DNA of 64,000 nt from Aquanectria penicillioides (taxonomy: Eukaryota > Ascomycota > Sordariomycetes > Hypocreales > Nectriaceae): NCBI GenBank assembly GCA_003415625.1, contig PYIU01000002.1, positions 496,001-560,000 on the forward strand, given 5' to 3'. A program made the position numbers and the translations under genes. Of the stretch, positions 22,039 to 32,565 are shown one piece after another. Below the pieces are notes generated by a model that was given only the letters and a program-made list of their open reading frames with translations, had not been told where the DNA came from and did no database searches. Each line of letters starts with the position of its first letter. The first letter of the stretch is position 1.

Positions 22039-22760
22039 AAGGCATAACCAAAAAGGGAATCGATGTTCTATAGCTTATGTAGTTGAATTAAAACAAGTTG
22101 ATCAAATCCTTGTCTTGATGCTACGTCTAGTTCTAGCCAATAATGACGCTTGTGCCGAACGAACATGCGCCTCAAATAACCCTTGGCCATAGGCAAGGGT
22201 AGCATAGATCTCATAGCTTTATTGAGTTGATATAAGTCGAACCATCACATTGATTTGCACACAGAGAATCCGTCGCTGAGGTGGTTGCAAGCTGCACGAA
22301 AAAGCTATGACTACATGAACACTCTTTCTACCATCAAATTCCGATTGTATAAAGTTCCTCTGAGCTTCAAACTTGGAGTTGTGAAATTTGAAGATAACCT
22401 ACAGGTAGAATTTCCAGGACTGCAAAGACACAAATGCGCGCTAGAGACTCATCACCAGGATTGTCCAAGTTCTGCCGGCAAAACTAACCGTGTGGAACGC
22501 GTGGGTCCCTATGTGACAAGGATATAATTAGAATGCAGATGGATCCATCAAATGCAGCCAAAAAGGCGATAGAGGGTTCACCCACGATGCTGGTGGGCGC
22601 TTAGACTAACCTCGAATTTACTACCCCTCCTCGGGTCCGCCCGTTTTCTATCGGATAGCATCCGCATACCCCTCATTTACAAAACTATCTCGAGGGCACA
22701 TGATCATCTTAGATTTGAGTCGTCATAATTAGTCCTTATTCTGGAACGATGGACGTATCT

Positions 22761-22774
22761 CGGAATGCGAGCCG
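22761..22774. promoter_or_regulatory. CGG-N8-CCG site 1, FAD oxidase promoter
   Basis: CGG AATGCGAG CCG, about 296 bp before the ATG. Confidence 0.62.
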
Positions 22775-22788
22775 GAGCCGCCCCAGCT

Positions 22789-22802
22789 CGGGTGTCCACC
22801 CG
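22789..22802. promoter_or_regulatory. CGG-N8-CCG site 2, FAD oxidase promoter
   Basis: CGG GTGTCCAC CCG, about 268 bp before the ATG and 28 bp after site 1. Confidence 0.62.
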
Positions 22803-23069
22803 CGGTCCAAGCCGAACGCCTCAACAACACCACATACAGGACAACTTGACTCAAGCTACAGCAATACCATTGTTAGTGGAGAAAAGGTTACATGGTGATA
22901 GGAACGCCAAAAGTAAACATGTCGCATACCATCGGCCCTGCTGTCCGAATTTCGGCGTGCAATGATAGGCCGTAGCAAACTGAACCAAACTAAGCGACCA
23001 TATATGTATTCTTTTTTCGTCCTTTCAAGGCTCTAAGAACCACAAGACAAATTAGTTCAATACTTCACA

Positions 23070-24444
23070 ATGGCCGTACCTAAGGGTGATCCAATTCTGG
23101 TGGTCGGAGGTGGCGCCTTTGGCCTTTCAACTGTCTTGCATTTGCTCCAGTCTGGTTTCCGAGACATTACTGTCTTGGACAAAGACTATGACATTCCTTC
23201 ACGATTTTCTGCAGCGAACGATCTCAACAAAATTGTTCGCGCCGAGTACGAGGATCCATTCTATACAAACCTGACTCTTGTACGTAAATTCCCGGACCAA
23301 TGTGTTTTGTAACTTGTATTGATGCTAACTGAAATCATAGAAAGCCATCGAGGCTTGGAAAACTCCCCTTTTTGCACCCCATTTTCACCAAACCGGGTTT
23401 CTGCACTGCGTGTCGGGCAGGGCTCCCAAAGAAGCCCTTGACACTCTAAACAGATTTAGAGCTGCTGCCGAGGCGCACCCCAAGATTAAAGACAAGGTTG
23501 TTCCCATTGACGGAAAGGATACTATCAGTGACCTTGTCTGGCAGTACGGAGAGAGCTCTTTGCCGGGCTGGCATGGATATTTGAATCTGTTAGACGGATA
23601 TGCTCATTCCGGAAATGCCCTCCGAGGCATCTATGAGTTTGTCAGCAAGAAGGGTGTCAAGTTCATTCTTGGAGAGGATGGTGCAGTGTCTGAAATCGTT
23701 TACGAGAAAACCAGACAGGGGAAGAAGAGCACTGGAGTCAAAACCAGCAGTGGCGACTTCTATCCGGCCAGTCTAGTCATCGTGGCTACTGGTGCAGCTG
23801 CTAGCAGGCTCATCCCCGAGATTGGCAGCCAATTGGTCGCCAAGTCATGGTCTGTGGCCCATGTCCTTCTGAACGACGACGAGACCTCTGCGCTTCGCGG
23901 CATTCCCGTGACGTACGCGCGCGACCTCGGTTTCTTCTTCGAGCCTGACCCGAAGACCAATCTTCTTAAGCTTTGCCCCATGGGCGGCGGCTACATCAAC
24001 ACCGACCCTAAAACTGGAGTCTCTCATGCCCCAGGCTCCGTGGAAGAGAGCGCGTTTCTTCCTCGGGATGACGAGGCCCAACTTCGGGAATTGCTAGCTC
24101 AAGCTCTCCCACATCTCGCAAACCGGCCCCTTGTGAAGAGGTCATTGTGTTGGTTTGCAGACACCAAGGACTCCGACTTCATCATCGATTATGTCCCTGG
24201 CACCTCCTCGTCTGTAGTTGTCCTCTCCGGAGACTCGGGGCACGGGTTCAAGATGTTTCCTATTTTTGGAACGTGGGTAAGGGATCTTCTTATTGCTACG
24301 GATGGGAAACAACCAGTTCCACAGTGGCGATGGAAAGATCAATCTGGTGATGCTAAACAGGACTGGGGCGGCGCGGTCAGCTGGCGACTTGGTGAATCCA
24401 AGGAATTTGCGCAAATCCGCCCTTCCAGAGACTCGAAGCTTTAG
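23070..24444 (+). CDS. Peroxisomal FAD-dependent amine/imino-acid oxidase (sarcosine/pipecolate/fructosyl-amine oxidase family)
   Basis: Flavin oxidase that oxidises a secondary amine C-N bond and makes H2O2. Exons 23070-23279 and 23341-24444 give 437 aa. The dinucleotide motif is ILVVGGGAFGLSTVLHL (G13-G18). C340 in SLCWFADTKDSDF sits where family members bind FAD covalently. LSGDSGHGFKMFPIFG is the C-terminal flavin loop typical of fungal fructosyl amino-acid and sarcosine oxidases. The last three residues are SKL, a classic PTS1 peroxisomal signal. Known family substrates are sarcosine, L-pipecolate, saccharopine and glycated amino acids; some also oxidise L-proline. In this cluster the substrate may be an N-modified or cyclic relative of (hydroxy)proline, but sequence does not decide. 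Two CGG-N8-CCG sites lie upstream. Confidence 0.88.
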
Positions 24445-24811
24445 ACACATTGTACCTCAATCCATATAGTATGATTGTATAATTGAATGCCGCTTAAATT
24501 GAAAACTGTCTATACATTGTATTGCACATATTATGGGTATTGTGGAGAAAACGTTGCACCCCTATGCTCTGTGGGTTGATCTTTGATCAAGTCATCCCAG
24601 CGGGCGCACTTGGTACGCCAAGCTATATCCAATGGCATTCATAACTATAATCTGCCGCCATACGGTCAGGGTGCCATCATTTGCCACGCGGAGTTGATAA
24701 CACTCGATGCAGTGCACGGAAGAAATATGGCAACTGATTGCTACCCTAGAATCCTTCACCGCAATTAATTAGTCAAGGAAACGCATGCTCACGACTGACA
24801 GAGTTGATAGC

Positions 24812-24825
24812 CGGGACGCGTTCCG
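24812..24825. promoter_or_regulatory. CGG-N8-CCG site 1, DHDPS-family promoter
   Basis: CGG GACGCGTT CCG, about 320 bp before ATG 25147. Confidence 0.62.
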
Positions 24826-24886
24826 ATGGTGGACGACTGTGATTGGGAGCTTGTTATTAAACCCCCACATAGCGGGTCGTGAAGGT

Positions 24887-24900
24887 CGGGAGCGGTCCCG
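24887..24900. promoter_or_regulatory. CGG-N8-CCG site 2, DHDPS-family promoter
   Basis: CGG GAGCGGTC CCG lies within the inverted repeat GTCGGGAGCGGTCCCGAC (24885-24902). It is the longest uninterrupted dyad arm of the set (GTCGGGA/TCCCGAC with a 4-nt centre). Confidence 0.68.
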
Positions 24901-25146
24901 ACCATTCGCACTTGGGGATGCCAGGTCCGGTCTGCGACAGCTGATTGTTGTCTTCCTGTCGCTAGAGTGACAAGGTGACGGTATGGGATCCTTCAAATAC
25001 ACCTGGGTGGATGGATTGATAAGGTACCGGCAGTAGCAGTTCTGAAGTGGATGTGTTCTGCTGCATGCTGTTGTCCTCCGTTTCGCAAGCAACGCCTCAG
25101 ACTCTTCGAAGGCGACCGAGACCCGAAACCTGCGCTCTCCTGCTCG

Positions 25147-26142
25147 ATGGTTTCAAACATCCCACACTCATCCAGCCAGCCGCTTGTTCCTCGGGCAGGG
25201 GTGTGGTGCCCAGCCGTCACCTTCTTCAACCATGCCCATGACCAATTGGACCTGGTTTCCCAGGCCAAGTACTTTGCCTATCTCGCAGGATCCGGGCTTA
25301 CGGGGATAGTGGCTCTAGGCACTAATTCGGAAGCATTTCTCCTGACCAGGGAAGAGCGTTTCCTCGTCATCACTACGGCACGAAAAGCCGTTGGCTCGGG
25401 ATTCCCGTTGATGGTGGGTGTCGGTGCGCAGTCGACCAAGCAAACTCTACAGCTTGCCGAAGATGCTGCCAAAGCAGGGGCTGATTATTTACTTGTACAC
25501 CCGCCCGCATGCTTTGGAAAAACCACAAACATGAACGTTGTGAAAAGATTCTTTGTAGAGGTGGCTGGCAAAGCTCCCTTGCCTGTTGTCATAGACAATA
25601 TCCCGGAGGTATGCAACGGGGTCGATGTCGATTCTGAGACCATTCTTTCCATCTTCCGCGAGAGCGTGGCCTCAAATACTTATGGAAGAGCCGGCATTGT
25701 GGGAGCAAAGCTGACCCGTGGCTCTGTCGGCAAGATTACTAGACTGGCAGCCACATTGAGACCTGAAGAGTTCTCGACGTTTGATGGGCAGTCTGATTCC
25801 CTCGTCGGAGGATTGACTGCTGGGAGTTCAGGTTGCATCGCTGCTTTTGCCAACATATTCCCCAAGCTTACAGCCATGATATATATGCTATATGCCGCAG
25901 GTAAAGTGGACGAGGCTAAGGAGCTGCAAAAAGTGGCAGCGTTGGCGGAGAGTCCTTGCCATAGTGGCATTGCGTCGACCAAGTACGCCGTAGCTTGCTT
26001 TTCGGCCAAGGCTGCAGGCATTGAGAATGCAGAGGAGCGGCTCGCACCGAGACATCCTTATGACCCCGTCGACGCAGCAGCCAAGGGGCGAGTGTGGGAT
26101 CAGATGAGAACGGCGGCAACAAGAGAGCTAAGCTTGCGCTAG
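25147..26142 (+). CDS. DHDPS/N-acetylneuraminate-lyase family enzyme; 4-hydroxy-2-oxoglutarate aldolase candidate with an altered active-site Tyr
   Basis: Class I (Schiff-base) TIM-barrel lyase of 331 aa, intronless. PRAGVWCPAVTFF opens the barrel, ALGTNSEAFLLTREER is the pyruvate-binding loop, and K188 in GIVGAKLTRG is the Schiff-base lysine. The helical C-terminal part includes KVDEAKELQKV. Family members include 4-hydroxy-2-oxoglutarate aldolase, which ends hydroxyproline breakdown by making pyruvate and glyoxylate; the surrounding genes argue for that reaction. The conserved catalytic Tyr of the P-V-x-x-Y-N-x-P motif is replaced by Asp (D150, codon GAC 25594-25596; sequence PVVIDNIPEVCNG). 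That is one base from TAC and should change or weaken catalysis. ATG 25147 is chosen because family sequence begins soon after it. Other possible activities are dehydratase or deaminase members of the family. Confidence 0.9.
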   Translation: MVSNIPHSSSQPLVPRAGVWCPAVTFFNHAHDQLDLVSQAKYFAYLAGSGLTGIVALGTNSEAFLLTREERFLVITTARKAVGSGFPLMVGVGAQSTKQTLQLAEDAAKAGADYLLVHPPACFGKTTNMNVVKRFFVEVAGKAPLPVVIDNIPEVCNGVDVDSETILSIFRESVASNTYGRAGIVGAKLTRGSVGKITRLAATLRPEEFSTFDGQSDSLVGGLTAGSSGCIAAFANIFPKLTAMIYMLYAAGKVDEAKELQKVAALAESPCHSGIASTKYAVACFSAKAAGIENAEERLAPRHPYDPVDAAAKGRVWDQMRTAATRELSLR

Positions 26143-26775
26143 CCGACATATACTGCGCAGTGCTGAAGATACAACACCAAAAAAGCAAGCAGGCGAGCAA
26201 GCAAGAGAGCAAGAGAGACAGATACCTCCTAATGCTCCCCCTCCCCTGGCAGAAAGGGGACTCCGATTTATGTCCGCCCGTCCCGTAATGGTGAAAGACC
26301 GAGGACATTCATTGCAGTAGCGCTCGGTGGTTTGGTCCGAAGCAGGCCGGGCCCACGATAGCAACGCAGTGGGTCTGAAATGCCGCGCATCTTGGGCCAG
26401 CAAAAGCCGTCTTCACGGACAAAATGGGGCCCTGAACATGCCACAGGCCTCTGAATCCGGGCTCGTGAACCCCGAAGCCGATAAGCAAGACGCCAAACTG
26501 GACGTCGGAGCCCTAATTTCGGTATAGCAGCGCACTAATAAACGTAACGTGCTGCATCTCCATGCCCACACGATAGGGAAGCCCTTGTTACCCCGCATCT
26601 CGCTAGTGCCAGTTAGTGGTAAATGCTACTCGCGTGAGAGATACGGCTCCTGTACGTGGCATGTCCTGACTTCCCCTGAGAGTCCTCCGTCGTGCCGGCT
26701 CGCTCTACTCTCCTCCTCTTATCGCACGGGGCTTCTGTGAGTGCCTTGAAGAGGCCATCTTTCTGGGCTGTCGAG
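26143..26775. other. Intergenic region before the Zn2Cys6 regulator
   Basis: No gene. A purine-rich degenerate repeat of AGCAAG/AGAGA units lies at about 26176-26221. I found no CGG-N8-CCG site here, unlike the structural genes. Confidence 0.5.
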
Positions 26776-29394
26776 ATGTCACCTGAACCCTCGCGCCCTC
26801 GGAGGACGTCTGCCGCGACAGAGCTCGCGAAAGGCCGGGGGCGGGTGTCCAAAAGATCTGGCAACGCGTCAGTGGCCTGGGGAGCACATCCATCACATGA
26901 TGTATGGATAGATCACTAACATATACCCATGCAGTTGCACGCGATGCCGTAAGCAGAAGATCAAATGTTCAGGCTCCCAGCCGTGCGAGGCTTGCAAGAA
27001 GCGCAAGCTGTCTTGTGAGTTTGATGAACGAGACCAGAAGATCTTGGTAACCAAAGGGTGATTCTCGCTATATGCAACTGTTTTTTCTAGAGCTCTAGAA
27101 CTAACAAGATCACTTTAGGTACATACTTGACCTACAGGAGGAGATTACAAGTCTCAGAAGGCGAGATGGCGCGGAATACGTCACTCCGGGCTCCCTCGAC
27201 ACTAGCCACGATGTCTTAAGAGTTGAAGGTCTGTCTACTCAATGAAAACACCTGGAGGTGATTGAACTTGCATGCTAACTGAACCGAAGCAGAGGTCGAT
27301 ACCACATGCTTTGCTGATGATGAGACTGGCCCAATTGCTCCCAGCGAGAATAATGAGCCAGAAACCCAAGTCACTGTGGCCAGGCCAAGACTAGACCCGG
27401 TGGCATCCACACTTACAAATCCACTTTCGACAGGGCAGTCAAAGTTCATGACTTCCGCAGAAGGAAGGTCTTGTTAGTCACTTTGCCTAATCAATTGATC
27501 TCTGTTCGTGTCTGTACTTTCTAACCACAGTCAGTCTACCTTGGTACCTCATCGAACTGGTCGTTCAGTCGTCGTGTTTTAAGCCTAACCCACGAACATG
27601 TTTACAACAGCCCAGTTCCTACAACAACCCTTTTATTTGATGGCTCAGCTTACGACTTGGAATGGGACGGCTCCCGTACTATGCCCGCTCCAGAGGCACC
27701 CCCTCTTCCAAGCCTTGACCATGCCATCTACTTGATCAACACTGTCAAGTTCCATTGCGGCCAGCTATTTCATCTCTTTGACGACGAGTCTTTCACGAAG
27801 TACATGTACGACTTTTACTCGGATCCATCAGCACAGATGAATGCAGGCAGACTTCAATACATCCATCTATTAGTCATCCTTGCTTTCGGCAAGGCCCTGG
27901 TGGAGAATAATTATCAAGGGAAGAGACCTCCCGGAGCGGAATATTTTGTGAAGGCCCTTCGGCTGTTACCAAGCATACACGTTCTCTTCCAAGAGCCAAT
28001 TCTTTCCACGGAGGTGCTCTGCTGCATAGCCTTGTACTTCCAATGTTTAGATTTCCGCCATTCATCGCACAATTTTGTAAGTGGCCTACTTCCGCTTCAC
28101 GAGTAAGCTAACTTTTGATCCCAGATTGGCCAGGCCATAAGGATGGCTCTTGGGCAAGGAATGCACACCGACATGCCACAACACGATCTTGGCGAACAAC
28201 TAGTCGAGCGAAGTCGCAAAGCCTGGTGGACAGCGTATGTCTTGGATCGTGAAATGACATCCCTGATGGGTCTTCCGCAATCCATCCACGATGATGATGT
28301 CCACCCTCAGCTTCCCCACTTCAACGGCTCCGCCCATCGGATAGCTGCTCTCAATATGCAAATCCGGTTTTCTCGAATCATTGCAACAATCAATCGAGGT
28401 TTGTTACCCATTTGTTCTGATTGTTTCTTGGCTCACCATGCATAGGAATCTATGGCGCCGATGGACGTCTAAATAAAAGATTTTTGCTTAGCACAAAGGA
28501 GGTATTAGCCAACGTGGCAGGGTTGGCAGATGAATTACATCAAACATTTCCTATGCAAACAGACAAGGCCATCAACAGCGTTTCGAGAACCTCAGGCTAT
28601 CTCCACCTCATGTATCACCAGGTATGACCCCTAGGAAACTATTTTGCAGTAGGAAACCGGGCTAACCTCGATACCTCAGTGCATAGTTCTCGCGACCCGT
28701 CCTTTGTTGTTTTGCTTCTTGAAGATTCGGTTTGAGTCTCGAAGCTCATTCGTCGACGCCCTCAACTCCTCTCAAACAGTGTGGAATTTGATCAAGATGT
28801 GCATCGATTCCTCTCAGCAAATGATAAATATTCTCGGCTGCCTCCAAACACAGGGGCTTTTGGGTATGATACCACTCTATCCCGCAACAAACATCTGCTA
28901 ATTGTCCTGGCGTAGAAAAGTTTCTACCTTTTGACCTTGAACCTCTTTTTATCTCCAGTCTGAATCTAATCTTGGGGCCAATTCTTGATCCCCGGTTTCT
29001 AGAAAACGAATCCCCTTGGCGTCAGACGTCTTTTTTAATTTTTAACGAAATGGTGGGGAGCGGCAATCTCGTTGCGGAATTCCGCCGGTCCGAACTCCAA
29101 CAGCTAGATGAAATGTTGCGGCGCCTACCACAAGACTCACGCCAAGTAGCTGTGAATAATATCGACGAGGAGACGGTAGACGGCTCAGTATCTGAACCAC
29201 AACAGGATGGAACTGAAGCACAGTCAATCGCAGGGTCAAATCAAGACGAGACGCTATCGTCCCTTGTTTCAGGCATGGATGAGTACACTGATGTCTGGTT
29301 GACGACCGCCCAAATAATTGATATGGCCAATTCGATAGCAAACAGTGATACGGAATGGGTATCTCATACTATTACGGAGCACGATATTTGGTGA
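26776..29394 (+). CDS. Zn2Cys6 transcription factor with fungal_trans domain, probable regulator of the catabolic cluster
   Basis: Nine exons restore one 719-aa frame: 26776-26867, 26935-27057, 27119-27228, 27293-27472, 27535-28076, 28125-28398, 28446-28621, 28680-28863 and 28916-29394. The N-terminal Zn cluster is C-TR-C-RKQKIK-C-SGSQP-C-EA-C-KKRKLS-C (CX2CX6CX5CX2CX6C). It is followed by a short linker and a predicted coiled coil (YILDLQEEITSLRRR) for dimerisation, then GRSFYLGTSSNWSFSRRVL and the regulatory domain with IGQAIRMALGQGMH and RKAWWTAYVLDREM. The C-terminus is acidic and Gln-rich. It sits directly downstream of the DHDPS-family gene on the same strand. Its Zn cluster and coiled coil suit CGG-type inverted repeats such as the paired CGG-N8-CCG sites. 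Its own promoter lacks them, suggesting that inducer acts on the protein. Confidence 0.9.
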
Positions 29395-29524
29395 ATTAGA
29401 AATAGTTTCCCCAAGAGAAATACACCATTTAGTGTTCCCTCAGTATAGTGTTCCAACAGTATCAAAATATCATATCTGGGCCCAAATCATAGAAATTGAC
29501 TCTTCATGAGCTATATCAAGGGTT

Positions 29525-31873
29525 TCAAGCAGTTTGATGCGCCTGACTGAAAATGTCCATCCAATTATCCAACTCGAATGGAAACCCAAACTGTTCTGTT
29601 TCTAAAAGTAATATTTCATCGCTTGTCGGATCTATGCTGAAGACTCGACGCACAATATCTCCCAAGTCTAGACTTGGGTTCGATACCTTCCCAGCGGATT
29701 CGTCGACTTCCAGCAGGACATCAAGAAGCTTCCCGCCTCTTCGGGCGATTGAGCTATGCCCTTCTACATTTCGAATGTGGTTTCGCCCCACCAAAGCTAA
29801 CTTCCTCATCTTTGGTCCATTGTAGGCAAGTTCATTGTCCTTGCGAAAAATTGAAGCAAGGATCAGGATCACCGAGCAAGTGATGACATGTGCAATCACA
29901 GTCCACATCCGGGTGATGGTATGAGTTGCAGCCTCATCCGACCAAGTCTCAACGTCTAGGATGCATCTTTCTGCTATGTTGATACAAGCGAGCTGCTTGA
30001 GGTGTCAGAAAGCTGCTCATGAAAATCCACAAAGACCACTTTCATGATTCACCAACCTGTGTGTAAGAGAATCGCGGGTCTCGAAAGCAACGCAATTGAA
30101 AATGGCGGTGAATGGTCAACACCTAGAATAAATGCTGAGATACGAACGGGTTAAAAATGTATAAGTTTGAATACCTTATGGGCCATAGACAGAAGCGTGA
30201 TAGAGGACAAATGATGGCTATGTAAAGGAAATACCCCCTCTTTTCGGGTCTCTTGGGAAGTTGCGTTGAGAAACGATGGGAGACTAGAAAAGATTTCTTT
30301 GAGTTGAGTGTCTGCCCACAATACCTGATCGTACAGTTTTGTAAGGCTTCCGGAGTCAGATGGGAGACTGCTGGTGTGCGTCATGCTTTCTTGATGTTTC
30401 CAAATAAGTACAGCAACTGTAAGCTATTGTTAGCTTAGGTATGTGTGTGCACACCAGTAATGTTGTGAGTGAAGCAAATACCTCTTGATAGACTTGCTGT
30501 GAGACTACCCTGTGTGAATGTTGACTCTGGTTGTGAGACGACTACGCCGTTCCGCACCATCAATTCTGGCTCTTCGTGGCAGTTTGTTGGCATCGGGGTA
30601 TTGAAAAGTGTCTCATGAACTAAATACGTATTCTGAAATGGTATTTGAAGCCAATCTTGTCGAATCAAAAACCACCACACCCTCTTACCAACTTCGCGGT
30701 CAATGAGGCGTTGAACAATAGCTCTATTGTCTGTGTTTTTGAAATGGGAGGGATCGGACCCTAAGCGGTGTAAGTTCAAGCATTGGGAAATTCGGATGCC
30801 AGTTGCAATTAAGACGGATATGAAATCCGATTGGTCCATATTGTGTGCGACTTGCATGAGAATACAGATGGCTTGCACTGAGAAAATGCTGTGAGTTGAC
30901 ATGAAGTTCGAATCAAACAGTGTGCGAATAGTTATATCATAAAGAGCGCGTGATGAAAACATTTCATCTACTAAGGATGAGATGACTGCGTATACTTCAA
31001 AGATTTGAGGACGGGAAGTAAAATACCAGGTAAACAAGGAGGCGAGTGAAAGATGTCCTTGGGCCGCGCATGATAAAAGGTCGTCTGAGCCATGTCATTA
31101 GCGTTTGCATGAACTATGAACTGATAGTAGGTTGGCAATAGGCTACCGACACATAACACAGCATAATATAGAGCCAACCAGGTCTTATCGCAGGCAGCGT
31201 TTGAAATGTTGACTTCAAATTCTAATTTGAAAGTGGGCATGTGAATGACGTGGTGCATCCACGCAAGTTTCTCTTGATGAAAGTTTAATAATTCGCGTGC
31301 TTGATGGATGGGAAGCAATGTGTCCCATGCAGCTCCTAAGAAAAGAGCATCAAGGGCATCACTGGTAACTTTTTTATTCGAGTGTGATTGTGTGGCTTCG
31401 GGCCGAAGTTCACATACTCTACTGTGCTCATTGAGAATATTTCGCCGCCCATGAGTAAGAAATTCAAGTGTTACCACCGTTTCACCCATGAGTTGTGTTT
31501 GATGCAAGTCAAGAGTTGAACTTTTCTGGGGGTCGGGTTTCTCGCTCAGGGTCGAATCTCTTCCATGATTTGATCTCTCATCAGCTGCACCTAATTGGGC
31601 TTCCTTGCAGGCACTATTGTCAGGGTTGTCGCTCAAGGCGTTGGCAATGTTTGGCTGGTACCCGAACGACCTGCTGGAGGGCGAGCTATGTTGAATGTCT
31701 TGGCGCCGCTGACTTCGTTTGTTTACGACCTGAACCTCTTCGCGATGGCAGGTGTCGGCTTTGCCCCGTTCGAGACACGAGGAACAGGGAATTGTTTTGG
31801 AGCATCGCGCTTTTCGTCCGACACAGGCGGTACACGACAGTACGAGCCGCTGACTTCTTCGAACGGCAGGCAT
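29525..31873 (-). CDS. Zn2Cys6 transcription factor, second regulator, divergent from the oxygenase
   Basis: Exons on the minus strand are 31873-31147, 31084-30482, 30416-30175, 30122-30057 and 29992-29525; they join in frame to 701 aa. The Zn cluster near the N-terminus is C-TA-C-VGRKAR-C-SKTIP-C-SS-C-LERGKADT-C. A long Ser/Gln-rich linker follows, then the fungal regulatory domain, recognisable by CLNLHRLGSDPS and VGKRVWWFLIRQDW. The first intron has branch ctaat and turns an apparent frame break (FYHARPK) into the continuous DDLLSCAAQGHLSLASLFTWYF. The last intron acceptor could be 3 nt earlier or later. It is transcribed away from the 2-oxoglutarate oxygenase at 32.6 kb with a 690-bp shared promoter, so that gene is the likely target. 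The cluster-type CGG-N8-CCG pair is absent there. Confidence 0.87.
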
Positions 31874-32565
31874 CGGCGGCAAAACGAATGGCTCGATGAA
31901 CGTGCTGTTGCTGTGATGCTAATTTGTGTCAACGGTGAGTTCGGAGTTTGGTTCAATAGACCTTAGTCAGTTGGTCCCGATAACAGCAGACGCTAACCAA
32001 TAAGGCCCATGACAAATAATTCCAATGCTGATAAACGCCTCAACGTGGCCCACAGAGCATCCCCACACCAAACAGAACGAGAATCAAACACCATTCATCA
32101 GTGCAAAGTGGAAGCGAATCGATGTAGCTAATGGTTCAATTGATCCCATTAGATGGGCTGGACGTCGACCATGTTTAAACCGCTGGCAATAATTCCTTGA
32201 CTTTGACTCGGCAGCCATGAGGTAACGCCATAATGACTGTCCCGTGCCACTCCTTGGCCATTACCATTTGAACTTGAATTAGCTGGCTACGTATGCCATT
32301 CGATATAATCGGGAGAATTCGGCTTACCCCATATCATCTATGTGCCTTGGGCGGTGTTGGTCTACACTTCTTATCGCAGCTAGGCCGAGATGACACGACC
32401 TCGGCCGAGTTAGCTAAGCAGTCAACTCGGCCGTACACACCAGAAGCGTCATCCAAATTTTCGTCAGGAGCAGATGCGGAAAGTATATAATTTCAACTTT
32501 TTGGCTTCAAGTCTACAGCATTCAGCCACACAGCCCAGACGTCGTCACTTCTAACCTCCCACAAT
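31874..32565. other. Divergent promoter region (regulator 2 / oxygenase)
   Basis: No gene. CGGCCGAG-type direct repeats (cctcggccgagttag and actcggccgtac) lie at about 32400-32440, 130-165 bp before the oxygenase ATG. They may be regulator sites. Confidence 0.4.

Larger units (their letters stand above)
22039..23069. other. Intergenic region, promoter of the FAD oxidase
   Basis: No gene is recognised in this kilobase. It carries two CGG-N8-CCG sites about 300 bp before the FAD oxidase start. Confidence 0.55.
24445..25146. other. Intergenic region, promoter of the DHDPS-family gene
   Basis: No gene is seen. It holds two CGG-N8-CCG sites. The frame of the downstream gene is open to an earlier ATG at 25051, but the residues between it and 25147 do not look like family sequence. 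Confidence 0.5.

Noticed and set aside
25051..25146. Upstream ATG at 25051 as the start of the DHDPS-family protein
   Set aside because: The 32 extra residues (Cys- and Arg-rich) do not resemble the family, and ATG 25147 lies just before the conserved PRAGVW start.
13070..26142. Bacterial-type hydroxyproline route (epimerase, D-hydroxyproline oxidase, deamin­ase, semialdehyde dehydrogenase)
   Set aside because: The flavin oxidase, DHDPS-family protein and ALDH could superficially fit. However, no proline-racemase-family epimerase is present, the ALDH is clearly P5CDH type, and the PRODH and aminotransferase would be unexplained.
30971..31146. Apparent frameshift in regulator 2 (FYHARPKDIF)
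   Set aside because: A 62-nt intron with branch ctaat (31085-31146) joins conserved sequence in frame, so the gene is not broken there.
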